Shown: positions 22,370-34,529 of the stretch, piece after piece
Numbering within the stretch: the stretch's first letter is position 1
Layout of the letters: each line of letters opens with the position of its first letter
NCBI GenBank assembly: GCA_030765045.1
Contig: CM060967.1
Coordinates: 25,184,284 to 25,248,283, forward strand
Origin: Tenodera sinensis
Taxonomy: Eukaryota > Arthropoda > Insecta > Mantodea > Mantidae
DNA length: 64,000 nucleotides
Reading direction: 5' to 3'
The notes under the pieces: model-generated
Database searches by the model: none
What the model saw: only the letters and a program-made list of their open reading frames with translations
What the model was told of the DNA's origin: nothing
Position numbers and translations under genes: made by a program

Positions 22370-23013
22370 GTAACACTCCTATGACATGTTGATATAATAC
22401 AACTTAACTTGGCATTACATCTGCTTTGTGGCAATGAGATCAGTTTTATATGTTTAAGCAGGTAAATGACTAGGCTGTAAGTACTGCATTTTTTTTTTTT
22501 TTTTTTTTTTTAGTTCAGAACTTTCAATATTGATTCCAATTCACCATTTCTTAATTTGTTCACATCATTCAGTATCATCCTTGAGCAGAGAATAACACAA
22601 ATACATTCCAAGAGTAGTTTATAAACTTAGCATCACATAACAAGCACTTCACTAAAAAATGGAAAACTATTGCATAAAATTAAGTATATATGCACTTCCT
22701 TCAATAAAGTTCAAACAAATGCAATAATAAAAGTTGAACCTGTAACAGACATGGGTTATTAAGGTCATTAAGGCACAGTCTCATGAACACAAGGTTTGTG
22801 GTTTGAATTTCAATTGACTGGACTTTTATCAGGTTTTCTTTAGTCCTCATAACTGGCAAATGCCAGGAAGTTCCCATAACTTAGACCTAGACCTGGTAGT
22901 TACCTTCCCAGTTATTTCATTGCAAGTATGATTAGTATCCACTGCCTATGGTGCCAAATGAGGTAAGAACAAGCCTTACAAAAAGCCACGCCTCTGGATA
23001 TACCAACAAGATC

Positions 23014-23275
23014 TGTGAAAGGTAGAATCAGAACTAAAAAATTCAATGCCATTAGGGTACGTATCTTAAATATGAGATTCCCTTGTGTTCTACCACCAAA
23101 ATGTGAATCAGTTGGAGAATTTAAGGTTGTGCCAACATGTTGCCATGGAAGCGCGAAGATTAAGGGAGCTTAGAGGGAAGATCCATGGTTCAAATACTGG
23201 CTATGGCATTGAATTTTTCAGTTCTGATTCTACATTTCAAAGTTTATATGCACGATTTGTGTGTTACAACAATCC
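23014..23275 (+). mobile_element. foldback SINE, family B, old centre-deleted copy
   Basis: Starts with the reversed body (AAGGTAGAATCAGAACT, then AAAAATTCAATGCC). It then has the forward lead, tRNA-like head (GGTTCAAATACTGGC) and body with a decayed tail (GATTTGTGTGTT). It is the same order as the other family B units. No target duplication is certain. Confidence 0.6.
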
Positions 23276-23334
23276 ATTATCATTGATTGGGCTGATATGT
23301 GGAAAGGTCTTGTGTTCAGTCAGCTTTGTAATTA

Positions 23335-23565
23335 GGCGGCGCCGTGGCCGAGCGGTTAGCGCGCTCGCCTACCGCCTAGGCGGCCCGGGTTCGATCCCAG
23401 TAACCCGCATGTGGTATTCGTGGTGGACGAAGCGGCGTCAGGGCGGGTTTACTCCGGTTTCCCCCGCCATCTCATTCCACCGGTGCTCCATCTTCATGTA
23501 TCATCAGTGTCACCGCCTGCAGTGCCGTAGTAGTAAAAGCGGGCGTTAAAACACTACAACAACAA
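23335..23565 (+). mobile_element. tRNA-derived SINE, young family A relative with (AAC)n tail
   Basis: A near-perfect A box (GTGGCCGAGCGGTTAGCGCG) and B box (GGTTCGATCCC) in a GC-rich 231-bp unit ending ACTACAACAACAA. CAGCTTTGTAATTA is repeated exactly at 23321-23334 and 23566-23579. The intact head suggests recent activity. Confidence 0.9.
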
Positions 23566-23859
23566 CAGCTTTGTAATTACCATGTTTGACACCACAGGCT
23601 ACAGTGATGAGTAGGCTTAGTAGGGTAGCTACATTAAAGAGGAATCAAGTTATTGGCATTCATAGTGCTTGTGACGGCACAGTGTGGGGAACCGGTTCTG
23701 TCCGTCTGCAAAACGTGCACAACTTCATTCTTTTGGTAGCTCACCTAATAAGCTTAGTTGAGAAATTCGACTCAATGTTTAGAAAATGGTACTAATAGAA
23801 ACAACTATTGGATGGAAAATGGCTGACAAATTTTGCTCAAGGACCGTTTGTCTAAGGAT

Positions 23860-24010
23860 GTGAGGTTCTCTTACATACAAATAAACATCAAGCGGGACCA
23901 AAGGCTTTACTTACCTTCCAAAGAAAGCCATACTAAGATTTTTTGCAATGAAAAAGAAAAGACATTACCTTCTGCTGCAAATCTCCAAGCCCTAGTAATC
24001 ATTACACCAT
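23860..24010 (-). mobile_element. SINE-like repeat, family F, copy 1
   Basis: Shares GAGGTTCTCTTA, CTTTACTTACCTTCCAAAG and the following block with 40305-40490, where a minus-strand tRNA-like head is better preserved. This copy is decayed. Confidence 0.5.
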
Positions 24011-24082
24011 TGAGGGTGATATTCTGAAGAAACAGCTTTGAAAGTCATCTCAGCAAATTCTTTACCTCCTCTTCCAGGTATT

Positions 24083-24892
24083 GTACGAGGGATATTTTTT
24101 CTTCAAGGTCGGATAGGTTGCAAAACCAAAACCACAGTGAAAATCAATTAAGAGCTTTGTGTAGATGTGTTATGCAGTGTCTCTAGTATACCTGTTGATC
24201 GTGTAACATCATACTTGTGGTTTAGAGTGCACAGTGAGCATGTAAACATATTCAAAACAATAGTGTACCTTGCCAAATGTTAAGGGCATTCAGTAATTAG
24301 TTTTTTATATGCATAGGAGTGCAATGAAGCCAAAATTCGACAAATGAGTAATATGTATGGTGAAACCTTAATGAGTTGCAGCAAAGTGCAGCAATGGTGC
24401 AGGATGCATGCAGTCAGGGAAGGAAGTGAGAGTCAACTGATTTGTTCTGAAGGTCAGCTCTCTATACCATCATGACTGAGATTCTTCAGTGCCACTAACT
24501 GTGTGCAAGATGGTTCCCAAGATGTCCGACCATCAGAAAACAAAGTGCACACTTTGCTCGGCCACATACTGCAGCTGCAACACAAGAGGCTCCACCAGCA
24601 ATTTTTGGTGGGATGTGATCATCCACGATACAGCCTGGACTTAGCTCCATCTGATTTTCACCTCTTTCCACACATGAAACTGTGGGTAGGAGGACAGCAT
24701 TTTGGCACAGAGAATAAGCTGCAGACCAGTCAGTGTAGAGAAATGGCTGAAGGCACAGGTGGCTGCCTTCTATGACAAGGGTATTGGAAAGTTGGTATCA
24801 CGCAATGAAAACTGTATGTTGGAGCGTCTTTGATTTTAACCACAGTTTTGGTTTCACGACCCATCAGACCTTTTAAAAAAATCCCCTCCATC
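24083..24892 (+). mobile_element. mariner-like element remnant
   Basis: Inverted ends match over about 45 bp with gaps (GAGGGATATTTTTTCTTCAA at the left; the right end reversed reads GGAGGGGATTTTTTTAAAAG). Near the right a frame reads YSLDLAPSDFHLFPHMKLWV, GQHFGTENKL and QVAAFYDKGI across shifts. This is the C-terminal catalytic region of DD34D mariner transposases. The N-terminal half is unreadable. Confidence 0.75.
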
Positions 24893-26052
24893 TATTTCAG
24901 TACCAACTTTTTCCATCTTAATTATATGCCAGCTGCTTCCAAAACAGATGTTTATCAAATACAAATAAAATCTAAAAGAGCCTTTGTTTGGGCATGTGGC
25001 CAGCCTAATGGAAATTTTCTTAGCACCATGCTTTTTGCCAACATTCTGAAATTAAAAATGCTTTAAATTTAAGTACACAGATTTCTTATGCAAATTTTAA
25101 CTACAACCACCACATTTCTTCGCAATAGAAGATTTGGAAAAGTATGTCTTGGCGCTCTCTTACATTTAACCCTTTTAAGAAAATTTGCATCAACACTCAA
25201 TTTTTCATGGGCATGTAAATAACATCATGCTTTGACCATAAAAAAATAATTAAACGCAGATCAATAGACCAAATCATTAACATTATCCAACATCCAAATG
25301 CAGAAATTAACTCGTCTTATTACCAGAAGATTTCAATTCCTGAACTAGTTATCTTATAGGGTTTTAATTTTAAAAGTTAGGTGGAATTCCAAACCAAGGT
25401 TTGCAAACCTTTCAGGGATTTCTTTGGACTTAGTTCTAATTTTTTTCCCCCTGATCTCTGAGATTTCGGACATCCTATTCTTGCAGATTACAGAATACAG
25501 TAATTTACTTTCAGTTTCTTATCAAGAATAGATCCCATTTTTCTTGATCTAGTATATGAACCATTTTTCTGTAAATGTACAAACAGTAGGGAATCTGTCT
25601 ATATATGTACATCTGTGAGCTCAAGTATACAGACTTTATGGCATTGCAACAGCACTAGCACACTATAATGCTGAAACATGTGCTGTCTCAAGTATCAAAC
25701 TCTGTACAAAGACTTCCTGATTAGCTGGCACAAGTAGAGAAAGAAAAGTGAAAGAGGAGCAGAACTGGCCAGAAACAGTGCAATGCAAGGCAAGAAATTT
25801 GCTGTAAGATGACATGTTCAAATAAGGCTATCATTATTTAACCATTTTAATCTGGTAACATACGTGTTTAATCCAAAAAGTTTTATAACTTTTATGAAGT
25901 CTCCAAAGTGATAATTACCATTTTTTGGGAGAAAAAAGAAACCAGTTCAATGCCAGCTTGACATGTCAGATGGTTTGAAAATGTAGCTCCAAGAATTGTA
26001 TTTACTTGGAGGTTTTTCGAGCTTCTGCACTCTTGAACACAATCCAGTGATG
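24893..26052. other. intergenic, nothing recognised
   Basis: AT-rich; no coding or repeat signal that I can support. Confidence 0.4.
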
Positions 26053-27416
26053 CAGCAGAGTCCTGATAACTCAACCTAATGTGGACTTGCGTGTGTTGAG
26101 TTACCAAAATGTCTAGCTTTATGGAATAGGGGTCTGTTATTCACAACTCATAATGTAATACTACAAATTACATAAATGCATATTCTAGCACAATATAGAA
26201 AACAGTAAAGTTTAACATACCCTAAAATGTATTACTTAATTTTACCTGTCTGATGCCATAGTGCTTCTTCCATCTGTCCAGTCAACTAACATTAGCAGTA
26301 AATCCAGGTTGTCCTCGAAATTCCTCATAGAATTTGAGGCTTTCTCTCGCAAATGGGTCTAGAAATGGGTGTTCTTTTTTACCTTTGCTGCCTAAAGCAC
26401 AAATAAACGCGTCACTCACTTCTCATATCCACCAGCTTTCATGCCTTACTTTTCATTTAAACTATCAGTACATATTCTTTTCACACATCAAGACTCAATT
26501 TTGGCTCTCTTCTTTTTCTTCTTCTTTACCTGATTACCCTCCCCTTGTGTAGGACTTGCAAGCAAGTGCGTAGGGTCAGACGGCTTTCGGGGAACAGAGG
26601 AACCTATGAACCAGAGTGAAGACCTGGAAACGGGTGGTAAGCCAAGCACCAGGTATGAGAGTGAGAAAGAGGATGATATGAAATGCAGGCAAAATACATG
26701 ATTGGAAAGGTGATGATGGAGCAATTGGTGGAACGAGTGGGGGGAAACCAGAGAAAACCTGCTCAGACTCCAATTTTTCCACCACGAATACCACATGTGG
26801 GTACCTGGGAACAAACCCAGCCACCTAGGTGGTAGGCAAATAGTCTAACCGCTCAGCCACAACACCACTCTCTTCTTTTTTACTCTATTATTGTACTTCA
26901 AGTGCTAAATATGTAGCCATTATATATTTCCCTTTGTCAAGCCTCTTTAACCCATCCAATTTAACTTCCATTGTCACATTAACTTGTCTTTTTTTCTCGT
27001 TCAACATGTTCACTGGCACAGCTCAACACAACACCAACAGTTAGCCTGAAATCTGAGAAATGATACTGTAACCAGAAATATATAACAAAAGTCAGCTTAC
27101 TGGGTAGACATAAACCTTCAAATCTTCTAAACAAGGGTTTGTGCTATGAATCCACATTATTAGTGGCAAGAGCTTGATTTCGTGACAATGGTCTGCCAGC
27201 TGCTTATGTTCTGACTAGATATCGAAGGTCAATACACGATCAGCCCTTTTGTTACTGCAAGGTAGAATGTGGCAGGTTGTATATATACACTATTGAAAAT
27301 TTACTATACCATTTATATCACATAGTAGGTTATAGAAATTATTACAGTTAAGTTTAACGATAAAAAATTTAAAAAAAAATTAAAATAAAATAGTCAAGTT
27401 ATTGGGGGTTCTACTA
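26053..27416 (-). mobile_element. pogo/Tigger-like transposon, copy 2, with nested SINE
   Basis: Same ends as the element at 1768-2808 (CTGATAACTCAACCTAATGT at the left; AGTTATTGGGGGTTCTACTA at the right), decayed. On the minus strand near 26960 it reads VTMEVKLDGLKRLDKGKYI, the transposase helix-turn-helix. A family A SINE sits at 26518-26867. Confidence 0.65.
26518..26867 (-). mobile_element. tRNA-derived SINE, family A, copy 4
   Basis: Minus-strand copy with head (AACCGCTCAGCCAC on the plus strand), body and tail. CTCTCTTCTTTTT is duplicated at 26505-26517 and 26868-26880. Confidence 0.85.
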
Positions 27417-29224
27417 TGCCACAACCTCAAAATATGCATTGCTCAGCCTGTAGGAGATTACTTAAAGTTGATATTTGGCAAGTCCAATAACCACATATCA
27501 ATTAGTGGCTATGTATTAGCACATACTCCTCATATCAAGAAAGTGGCATTAATAAGTTTAGCAACCAACATGGATGTTTGAAAAAGATAAAACTCAAGCA
27601 ATCTGACATTCAAAAATATTACATTTACTCCATAAAAATAATGAATTTACAATAGTTCTGTAGATTGTACACACACAGAAGTAGGTACATATAACTTTAA
27701 ACTTCATATTTCTTCAAGATTCAAAATACAACATTCATATTCAACTGTTCACATAAGTGTGCATAAGTACCTATAAAACAATGATTTAATTTTCCATTTA
27801 ATGACAAAAAATGTAATGATGTGAATACATACACAGTGATTTAATTGAATGAGATAAAGGAAGCAGCATCATTTAGATTGCTATACAATGTTTTTTTTTA
27901 CAAATTGATGTGAAATGCGGTTCACTTAAATGCCCTTGAACGTTTATATGTAATATATATGCATTTTATACAAATATGATGGCTCTTTCTCTTTCCTTTG
28001 ATTTAAAATTTCAGTGACCTTTAACTAAAAATGACACCAGAAGATGTATCAAATTAAGATTTTCCTGTTGAGTAATAAACTGTAATTATTTTTCTTCCAA
28101 TTTAAGGTCTTTACACTTAAATACAGAAAAGTGCTTTGCCACTACTCAATATATGTGATAATATTTCACTTGTGCAGAAATTTCCCTAGTTACAATAAAT
28201 AAGTAGGTGCCACAAAGCTTTAAAATCCTTATGGTATCTTTTACTGTCATTGAAGCACATACTGAAAATTATCTATTTACATTAAATGATATCTTGAAAG
28301 GGGAGGCCCTCAGAATGTCAGAAATTAGACATACATTTTTCAAATGAGATTTAAACATGAAAAGTAAATTACAAGTGGCATTTTAAATCTCCTTCCAAGA
28401 TAACACTACGCAAGGAATTGCAAAACTAAACCAAAAATACATAATTCTGCAATAGTGCTATAATGCCAATCAGATTGGGTTTACAATGAAGATAACACTT
28501 TTGCCCAACCTTTTATGGAATTTACAATGACCAAGTGCATAAAAAATCTTAAGTATCCAGTTAAAAATGCTGATGAATTTTGTCAAAATAATAAGTGGTA
28601 CTTAATCCACAAGGAATCTGCACTTCTACGCTACCAATCGCTATTTTTGGTTTAGTTTTAAAGCCATATCGTGTAAAGCTTACGTCCTGTATTTATCAGG
28701 ACTCTTTTTCCAGAGGAACATTATGGACTACAGAGGGAAAATGAAATTGTGGCATCCTATTGGAAAAAAAACCTTTAAAATTGTTTTTAATATTAAAATG
28801 CACGGAATTGCAACTATTTTGCTTCTGTTCTCACTTCTAGAAATGAACTAGAGTATGTGGAATCCAGTTGATCTCAAGGTGTTGTCTCACTCCTCTCCTT
28901 TCCCATGGACCTGCAGATTCTGCTTAAGTGAATTCTCAATATTTGTTTTTTGCTTAGTAGAAAAAATATATAAAAATGTATCATTCTGTGAGCTCAATAA
29001 GCAAATGTAAGAATACACAACTGGTTCTATGTAATATAACCAATAGATTTATTTTGCGCACTAGCACTTTATGGCACAGTGTGCAAAACAATATATAATC
29101 TGTCTACTAGTGCTACTTGGTCTGACTATTGCCTAATTCCATTGAAGAGGTATTGGACCTTAGGTCGTAAAAATATATTTTTAAAAAATGGATATGTAGG
29201 TGCAAAAATATGTACAATCATATG
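27417..29224. other. intergenic, nothing recognised
   Basis: AT-rich single-copy-looking sequence without long frames or repeats shared with the rest of the window. Confidence 0.4.
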
Positions 29225-29427
29225 ACTTTCTCTACCTGCCACCTTATTCTTCTTTCTACTTCCGGTTAATGAAATACACACTTGCAGGAATGGTTTCATT
29301 ACAAACTGCTTTGCATGTATACAAAGGAAAAAGTAGGCAAAGTGATAGTCAGATTTTTAAAAAGCAGTTCACTACGTAGGGCCTTTGAAATTCTACTCAT
29401 GTACACAAGAAAAACATGAACATAGTA

Positions 29428-30112
29428 CAGTGAAATCCTGAAAACTCAACCTAATGTGAACTGAGAGGTTGTCAAGTTACTAAGGGGTCTATTATTTACA
29501 ACTCATAATACCGCAAATTGCATCCTGAAATCTGAGAAACAGTATTGTAACTAGAAATATGTAACTGAAAGTTTAGCTTACCACATACGTACTGGATAAG
29601 TAATAAAGAAGTTTAAGAGGTAGAACTGGAACTTAAAAATTCAATGCCACAACTGGGATTTGAACCACAGACCTTCCGCTTGCCGGGCGGACGCTCTAAC
29701 CACTGAGCTATTGTGATAAACTGCCACAATGCTATTGTGGCATTGAATTTTTAAGTTCCAGTTCTACCTCTTAAACTTTGCCCACACACGGTTTGTGTGT
29801 TTAAAAACACCAACAGTAAGTTTGTTGGCATAAATAAATAATAATAACGAAGTGTTGTATCCACATTATTAGCAGCAAGCTTTTCATTTCGTGATAATGG
29901 TCTGTTTATGTTCTGACTAAGATATCAGAGGACAACAATTTTGTTACTGTGAGGAAGAATACGACACTAATAAAATTTACCTATAAGTATTGTTTATACT
30001 GCATAGTGGATTATAAAAACTATTATAGTTAAGTTTAACGCTAAAAAATAAAAATATTAGAATGAAAAGGTTGTCGAGTTATACAAAATGTTGATTTATT
30101 GGGGTTCTATTG
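29428..30112. mobile_element. pogo/Tigger-like element, copy 3, short internally deleted
   Basis: TA-flanked ends CAGTGAAATCCTGAAAACTC and GATTTATTGGGGTTCTATTG, matching copies at 1768 and 26053. It contains the foldback SINE at 29612-29842. Confidence 0.7.
29612..29842 (+). mobile_element. foldback SINE, family B, centre-deleted copy
   Basis: Order: reversed body and reversed tRNA-like head (GGATTTGAACCACAGACC), then directly forward body and tail (GCCCACACACGGTTTGTGTG). Flanks AATAAAGAAG (29602-29611) and AATAACGAAG (29843-29852) are a probable target duplication with one mismatch. Confidence 0.8.
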
Positions 30113-30645
30113 TATTTAAAAAGCATAAATGTTTGAAAATTCAAAGCAATAGCAAAGAACACCCCTGAAATTGGGGATGCCAAGAAACGTATGATATTAA
30201 TTGTGTGCTTTCAAAGCTCTACATTTTTTGTGAAGCAACTTTTTTGTCTATCTCTTATGGTTTAACAGTTATACAAAATTCACTCTGAATGAAGAGGACT
30301 TTATAGGCTATTCACACAAGACATTCAAGTTATATATTTTATTTGACACAAACATTTTAAATACATGTTTTAATCAAAATTGTTAGAGCTATTTTTGATA
30401 AACTCAGAATAACAAAAGAAATTTCCATATAAATAGTCATTTGAATTGAAGAGAATTTGTTTTTAAAATCTTTGTGTCACATTCTTGGAAGATGAACTTA
30501 TATACCAAGGTTGGTATTTATGTGGCATTTCATTTTTGAGTTTATTTTTGGATTCAGGAATCTCAAAATGTGAAACCTGGATATAACATTTTTGGATGTA
30601 ATGCAATACTGCTCCTAATTATTACAGGTAAGTAGTTGAGAAATT

Positions 30646-30857
30646 TAAGAGGTAGAACTGGAACTTAAAAATTCAATGCCACAACTGGGATTTGAACCAC
30701 AGACCTTCCGCTTGCCGGGCGGACGCTCTAACCACTGAGCTATTGTGACAAACTGCCAGAATGGCATTAAGTTCCAGTTCTACCTCTTAAACTTTGCCCA
30801 CACACGGCTTGTGTGTTTAAAAACACCAACAGTAAGTTTGTTGGCATAAATAAATAA
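30646..30857 (+). mobile_element. foldback SINE, family B, centre-deleted copy with 13-bp duplication
   Basis: Reversed body and head, then forward body from ATTAAGTTCCAG and tail. TAGTTGAGAAATT at 30633-30645 and 30858-30870 is an exact direct repeat, and it is the end of the MITE it landed in. Confidence 0.87.
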
Positions 30858-30870
30858 TAGTTGAGAAATT

Positions 30871-32507
30871 GTTGTTCTTGTTTGCTAATGCTCTGATGGA
30901 TCTCAGACTTCATCCATTCTCCATGTGGAGTCCCAATAATAGGATGTTAGTGTAGTTAAGAAAGAAAAATCACAAGAAATTCATTTGAATATTAGTAAAA
31001 GGAAAATTGGGAACAGAAGACATAATGAACACTGCACTCCAAAAGTACATATAAAATATCCTGCTTATCAATCTAGTTGGTGCCCCATTGCAACCTTAAG
31101 TATCGGTATGTGAACTTCAGCTTTTATGCAACACGTGCCAGGAACAAAAGACGATTGATGGTTGCACCAATGACAATCTAATTTTATTGCTATGATTAAA
31201 CATTATAACTATTACTTAGGCCTCTTATTTACAGCATTATTACTATCATTTCCTGCTCGCTCAGGTAAAAATTTTTCAACTTCATGTTGTGTTTTGGAGG
31301 AGAGTGCCACTAATTTCTCCCTCCTGGTTTTTTAAAGAAAAAGAGCCCTGATGTTCTTTACTATACAGAAACATACCATTTCATTTTTTTTCATACTGTC
31401 TTCTGTAACAAAACAGTGAGCATGATATGCATGTAGGATAATGAGTTACACTTTCTTGTGAAGAACTTCACACTCAAAATTAATTATATATTTATAAATA
31501 TTTCTCCTGCAAAGTATAGACAATTCCAGAGCTTAATATACCAATTCTTATCCTGCTCTTGTTTTTGTGATCTAGATGGAAGATATGGTAGTAATTTAAA
31601 GAATATTGTGCAATAACTACAACATAACACATTTTTAAAAAATTATCACAGCACCGAATGGAACTAAATTTAGCATTAAGTTCTGCAGGTACAAGAAACT
31701 CGCAAGTACAAGTTAAGAGAGCACAGATTTCAGCTTCTTCATCTGATAGCTTATTTAATAATAAATACAATAGCACCATGGAAAAAATAAGTATCATAGC
31801 TTAAACATAAGAAAATAACAAACATGGAATGCAAGCAGTATTTTTCAGCATGGGCTGTTGAATGCATCTTATGATATTCTTGCTAGCATATGAGAAGAGA
31901 CAAAGTATAGGGGTACACAGGTCTGTGGACCCACTTGTGTATGAAAAGGTGATGTCATAAGAACACTCCAGCTTATAGTAAACTGCCCTTTTATCTGTAT
32001 AACAAATATATTAAATATAAGCATTGTGTTCTTGTAATGTTTGTTATAATAAACTAATAAATGTCAAGTTTTAGTCATCTAGCAGACAATTTAAATACAA
32101 GATTAATTGTGCAATAACAGCACATAACAAACCAACTATAATTGCATTTGGTTTCTAGCATTAAACGTTGAAAGAAAAATTAACTCTATTTCTGTTATGG
32201 ATGGAACCACTCTGTCAAATATTGCTGTTCTCCACAATACATGGTGAAAGCCACTGTATTGCTGACACGTCAGAAACATCAAATGCAAAGAAACAGATAA
32301 ATCAGCCATAGCTCACCACTTTTGGTCTTGTAATCATAATATCAACCTAAATATCCAACTTTTAAAACCAGCAAAAAATTATTGGGAGTTACATCATTAA
32401 GGATTGAGATCGGCTGATGAATGTCGACATACCAATCATAGACAGTCTTACGACTAGCCAATATGAGGCAACAAGAGAAGGGGGAGGCAGTTACCTGATG
32501 TTCAAAC
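30871..32507. other. intergenic, nothing recognised
   Basis: AT-rich. A 101-codon minus-strand frame (31797-31492) has no recognisable domain and is left uncalled. Confidence 0.4.
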
Positions 32508-32518
32508 AGTCAATCAAC

Positions 32519-32797
32519 ATTCTAAAATAAGAACAAATTAGAAACTAAAAACTTCACTTATCTTAGTATGTTGATATCCTTTTTCTATTTTACTGACCCA
32601 GGGGTTTCAAGCTATATCCAGCTCATTCTCAAAGTCATATGACTTTGAGAATGAGCTGGATATAGCTTGAAACCCCTGGGTCAGTAAAATAGAAAAAGGA
32701 TATCAACATACTAAGATAAGTGAAGTTTTTAGTTTCTAATTTGTTCTTATTTTAGAATCTTGTTGCTTCACTGTTAATAGCTTCAATTTTTACTTAA
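32519..32797 (+). mobile_element. palindromic element: perfect 240-bp palindrome plus 39-bp tail
   Basis: 32519-32758 reads identically on both strands with no spacer (centre AAAGTCATATGACTTT). It is followed by the tail CTTGTTGCTTCACTGTTAAT, then AGCTTCAATTTTTACTTA. AGTCAATCAAC stands immediately left (32508-32518) and immediately right (32798-32808), so palindrome plus tail inserted as one unit. Relatives with the same tail are at 46576, 56870, 60728 and 62580. Confidence 0.85.
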
Positions 32798-32856
32798 GTC
32801 AATCAACAGCTGAATGATGGAGAAAACCCTCTCCGAAACTAGTCCTGTGATTAACA
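32798..32856 (+). ncRNA. hammerhead-ribozyme-like motif, Penelope type
   Basis: Core CTGAATGA at 32811-32818 (one extra A against CTGATGA). Stem II is GGAGA/TCTCC with a six-base loop (32820-32835). Then come GAAAC and a minimal stem III with TA loop, and the cleavage triplet GTC at 32843-32845. ACAG and CTGT close stem I, extendable with GTCAATCA/TGATTAAC. The layout matches the short-stem-III hammerheads of Penelope-like elements. The extra A may impair it. Confidence 0.6.
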
Positions 32857-34529
32857 TAATTACAAGTTGGAGCAGAATGCGTTTAGAAATATCAACATAT
32901 TTTTCAATTTATTTATATTAGGTGTTGGTAATTAATATATTTTCAAGGTTAAGATTTTAAAAAATGGGGGGAGGGATAAGTAAAACTGGTCTAGCAACAC
33001 AATGTTACAACAAGCTGGAGAGCTCTGGTTTCATGACATCATAACTAGAGCAAATGGAAATTCAATAATGTGTTGTATGCCTCTTGTATGCTTTACTAAT
33101 AATATACTCTTATTGCAAACAGAATGATTATAAACCCATTTGCACAAATAACAGTTACAAAATTATAACACAACATGCGTTGAACTTTAAGTACATATTT
33201 ACTGTAAGCAATTTAAAAGCATATATATGTAAGAAATACTATATTTGGCTAATTAGCAGCTTAAGTAAGGAATATATGCTATATCCTGCTACATATCAAG
33301 AACTGGGGAAGAGGAATATCTAAAAAGCTTTTGCCTTTCTCTCTCCCCCAAAATAAAACTAAACACATTTGTAATGTTAGCCTGGAAGAAATAAATGCAG
33401 TCCGCTTATGGGACATGTACTGAAATTAAAATTTACATTTACCAGTCAAGGTACAAAAAACGAATTTAGTAAAATGCAAGCATATCATGATTGTTTAACG
33501 AGACCTTCATAGCTTCCCTTCTTCCCCTCTCTTAACCCCTCTCCAATGACAGCATTACTATGATACATTGGCCTGAAAGGAAAGTATTGATTTTTTTCTG
33601 GTCATTCAGTAAATTGTTACTCATTAAGCTCAACTCTTGTTTGATTCACAGCATGCCATATTACGTGTAGCCAGATTATTGGTCTAGGACAAACTGGTAA
33701 TATGGTTCGACAAATTTCAGAAGCTGTGCAAATTCATAGAAATATAATTAAATTTTAATGCTATCCAAGAAAGGCGGTTTATTGCACAGATATTACAAGA
33801 AAACCTTTCATTAGAAAGCAGGAGCTTTGATATAAATAACATAATAGACAAACATGTTTGGAGCTAATTCAATATGAATTTTAATTACAGTATAAATATT
33901 GAGAGAATTTGTAGGAGGATTAAACATTTTCATGTTTTTCAATATTATATTGCAGTATGTTTACTGTAAAGCTTTACACGTTTTTGTAATTCTAAGGATA
34001 AAGTTAAAGCTTTTCTTATAACACAGAATCGTTTAACTCAAAAATGCTGTTTATTTCAAGCAATATTTGCAACCTTTTCTGTCACAGGCATTAAGAATTT
34101 GGAGATAAATCTAAAGAAAATTAAAACATGGTTTCTCTAAAAGGTCAGGTTATACACCCTTCCCCTATTTTCCTTGTTCTCATTACAGTGCCACACCTCC
34201 AGCCCCGTATTGCAACTGTCATTGGTCACTAGTTATGCCTCATCCCTTACAAGACCCTGAGAGATGATCCCAAGCAGCACATATTACTAAATTCGTTTTG
34301 TGCACAAGGCAAGAAATAAAACATACCTAATTTTTCTAGTTTGCTTAAATGTTCTCTCATCACAGAGGAAATGAAGGGGTATTCACAAAAGTGGGCTATC
34401 AGTTTTTTAAAAAATACGTTACATATTTTGATCTAATACACAAACTGTAATACATCTAAAGTTCGGCTAACCTTAAACAAATTTGCATGTTCAGATGCAA
34501 AGCTCGTAATTTATAACAAGTTATTGTTG
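32857..34529. other. intergenic, nothing recognised
   Basis: AT-rich without identifiable elements. Confidence 0.4.

Larger units (their letters stand above)
29225..30645 (-). mobile_element. MITE family C, copy 3, decayed, with nested insertions
   Basis: Starts ACTTTCTCTAC at 29225 and ends in a decayed terminal repeat TAGTTGAGAAATT at 30633-30645. The body (TTTTAATCAAAATTGTTAGAG, GTTGGTATTTATG) matches the other copies. The pogo-like copy 29428-30112 is inside it. Confidence 0.65.

Noticed and set aside
22760..22870. tRNA-like SINE
   Set aside because: A faint A box and GGTTTGAATTTC are present but too degenerate to call.
23340..23400. Apparent tRNA gene with near-perfect Pol III boxes
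   Set aside because: It has SINE body and tail, and a 14-bp target duplication; no proper acceptor stem.
31492..31797. 101-codon minus-strand frame
   Set aside because: AT-rich, no domain, no splice context; consistent with chance.
32411..32440. Second hammerhead core (CTGATGAATG)
   Set aside because: No GAAA plus cleavage triplet at a usable distance.
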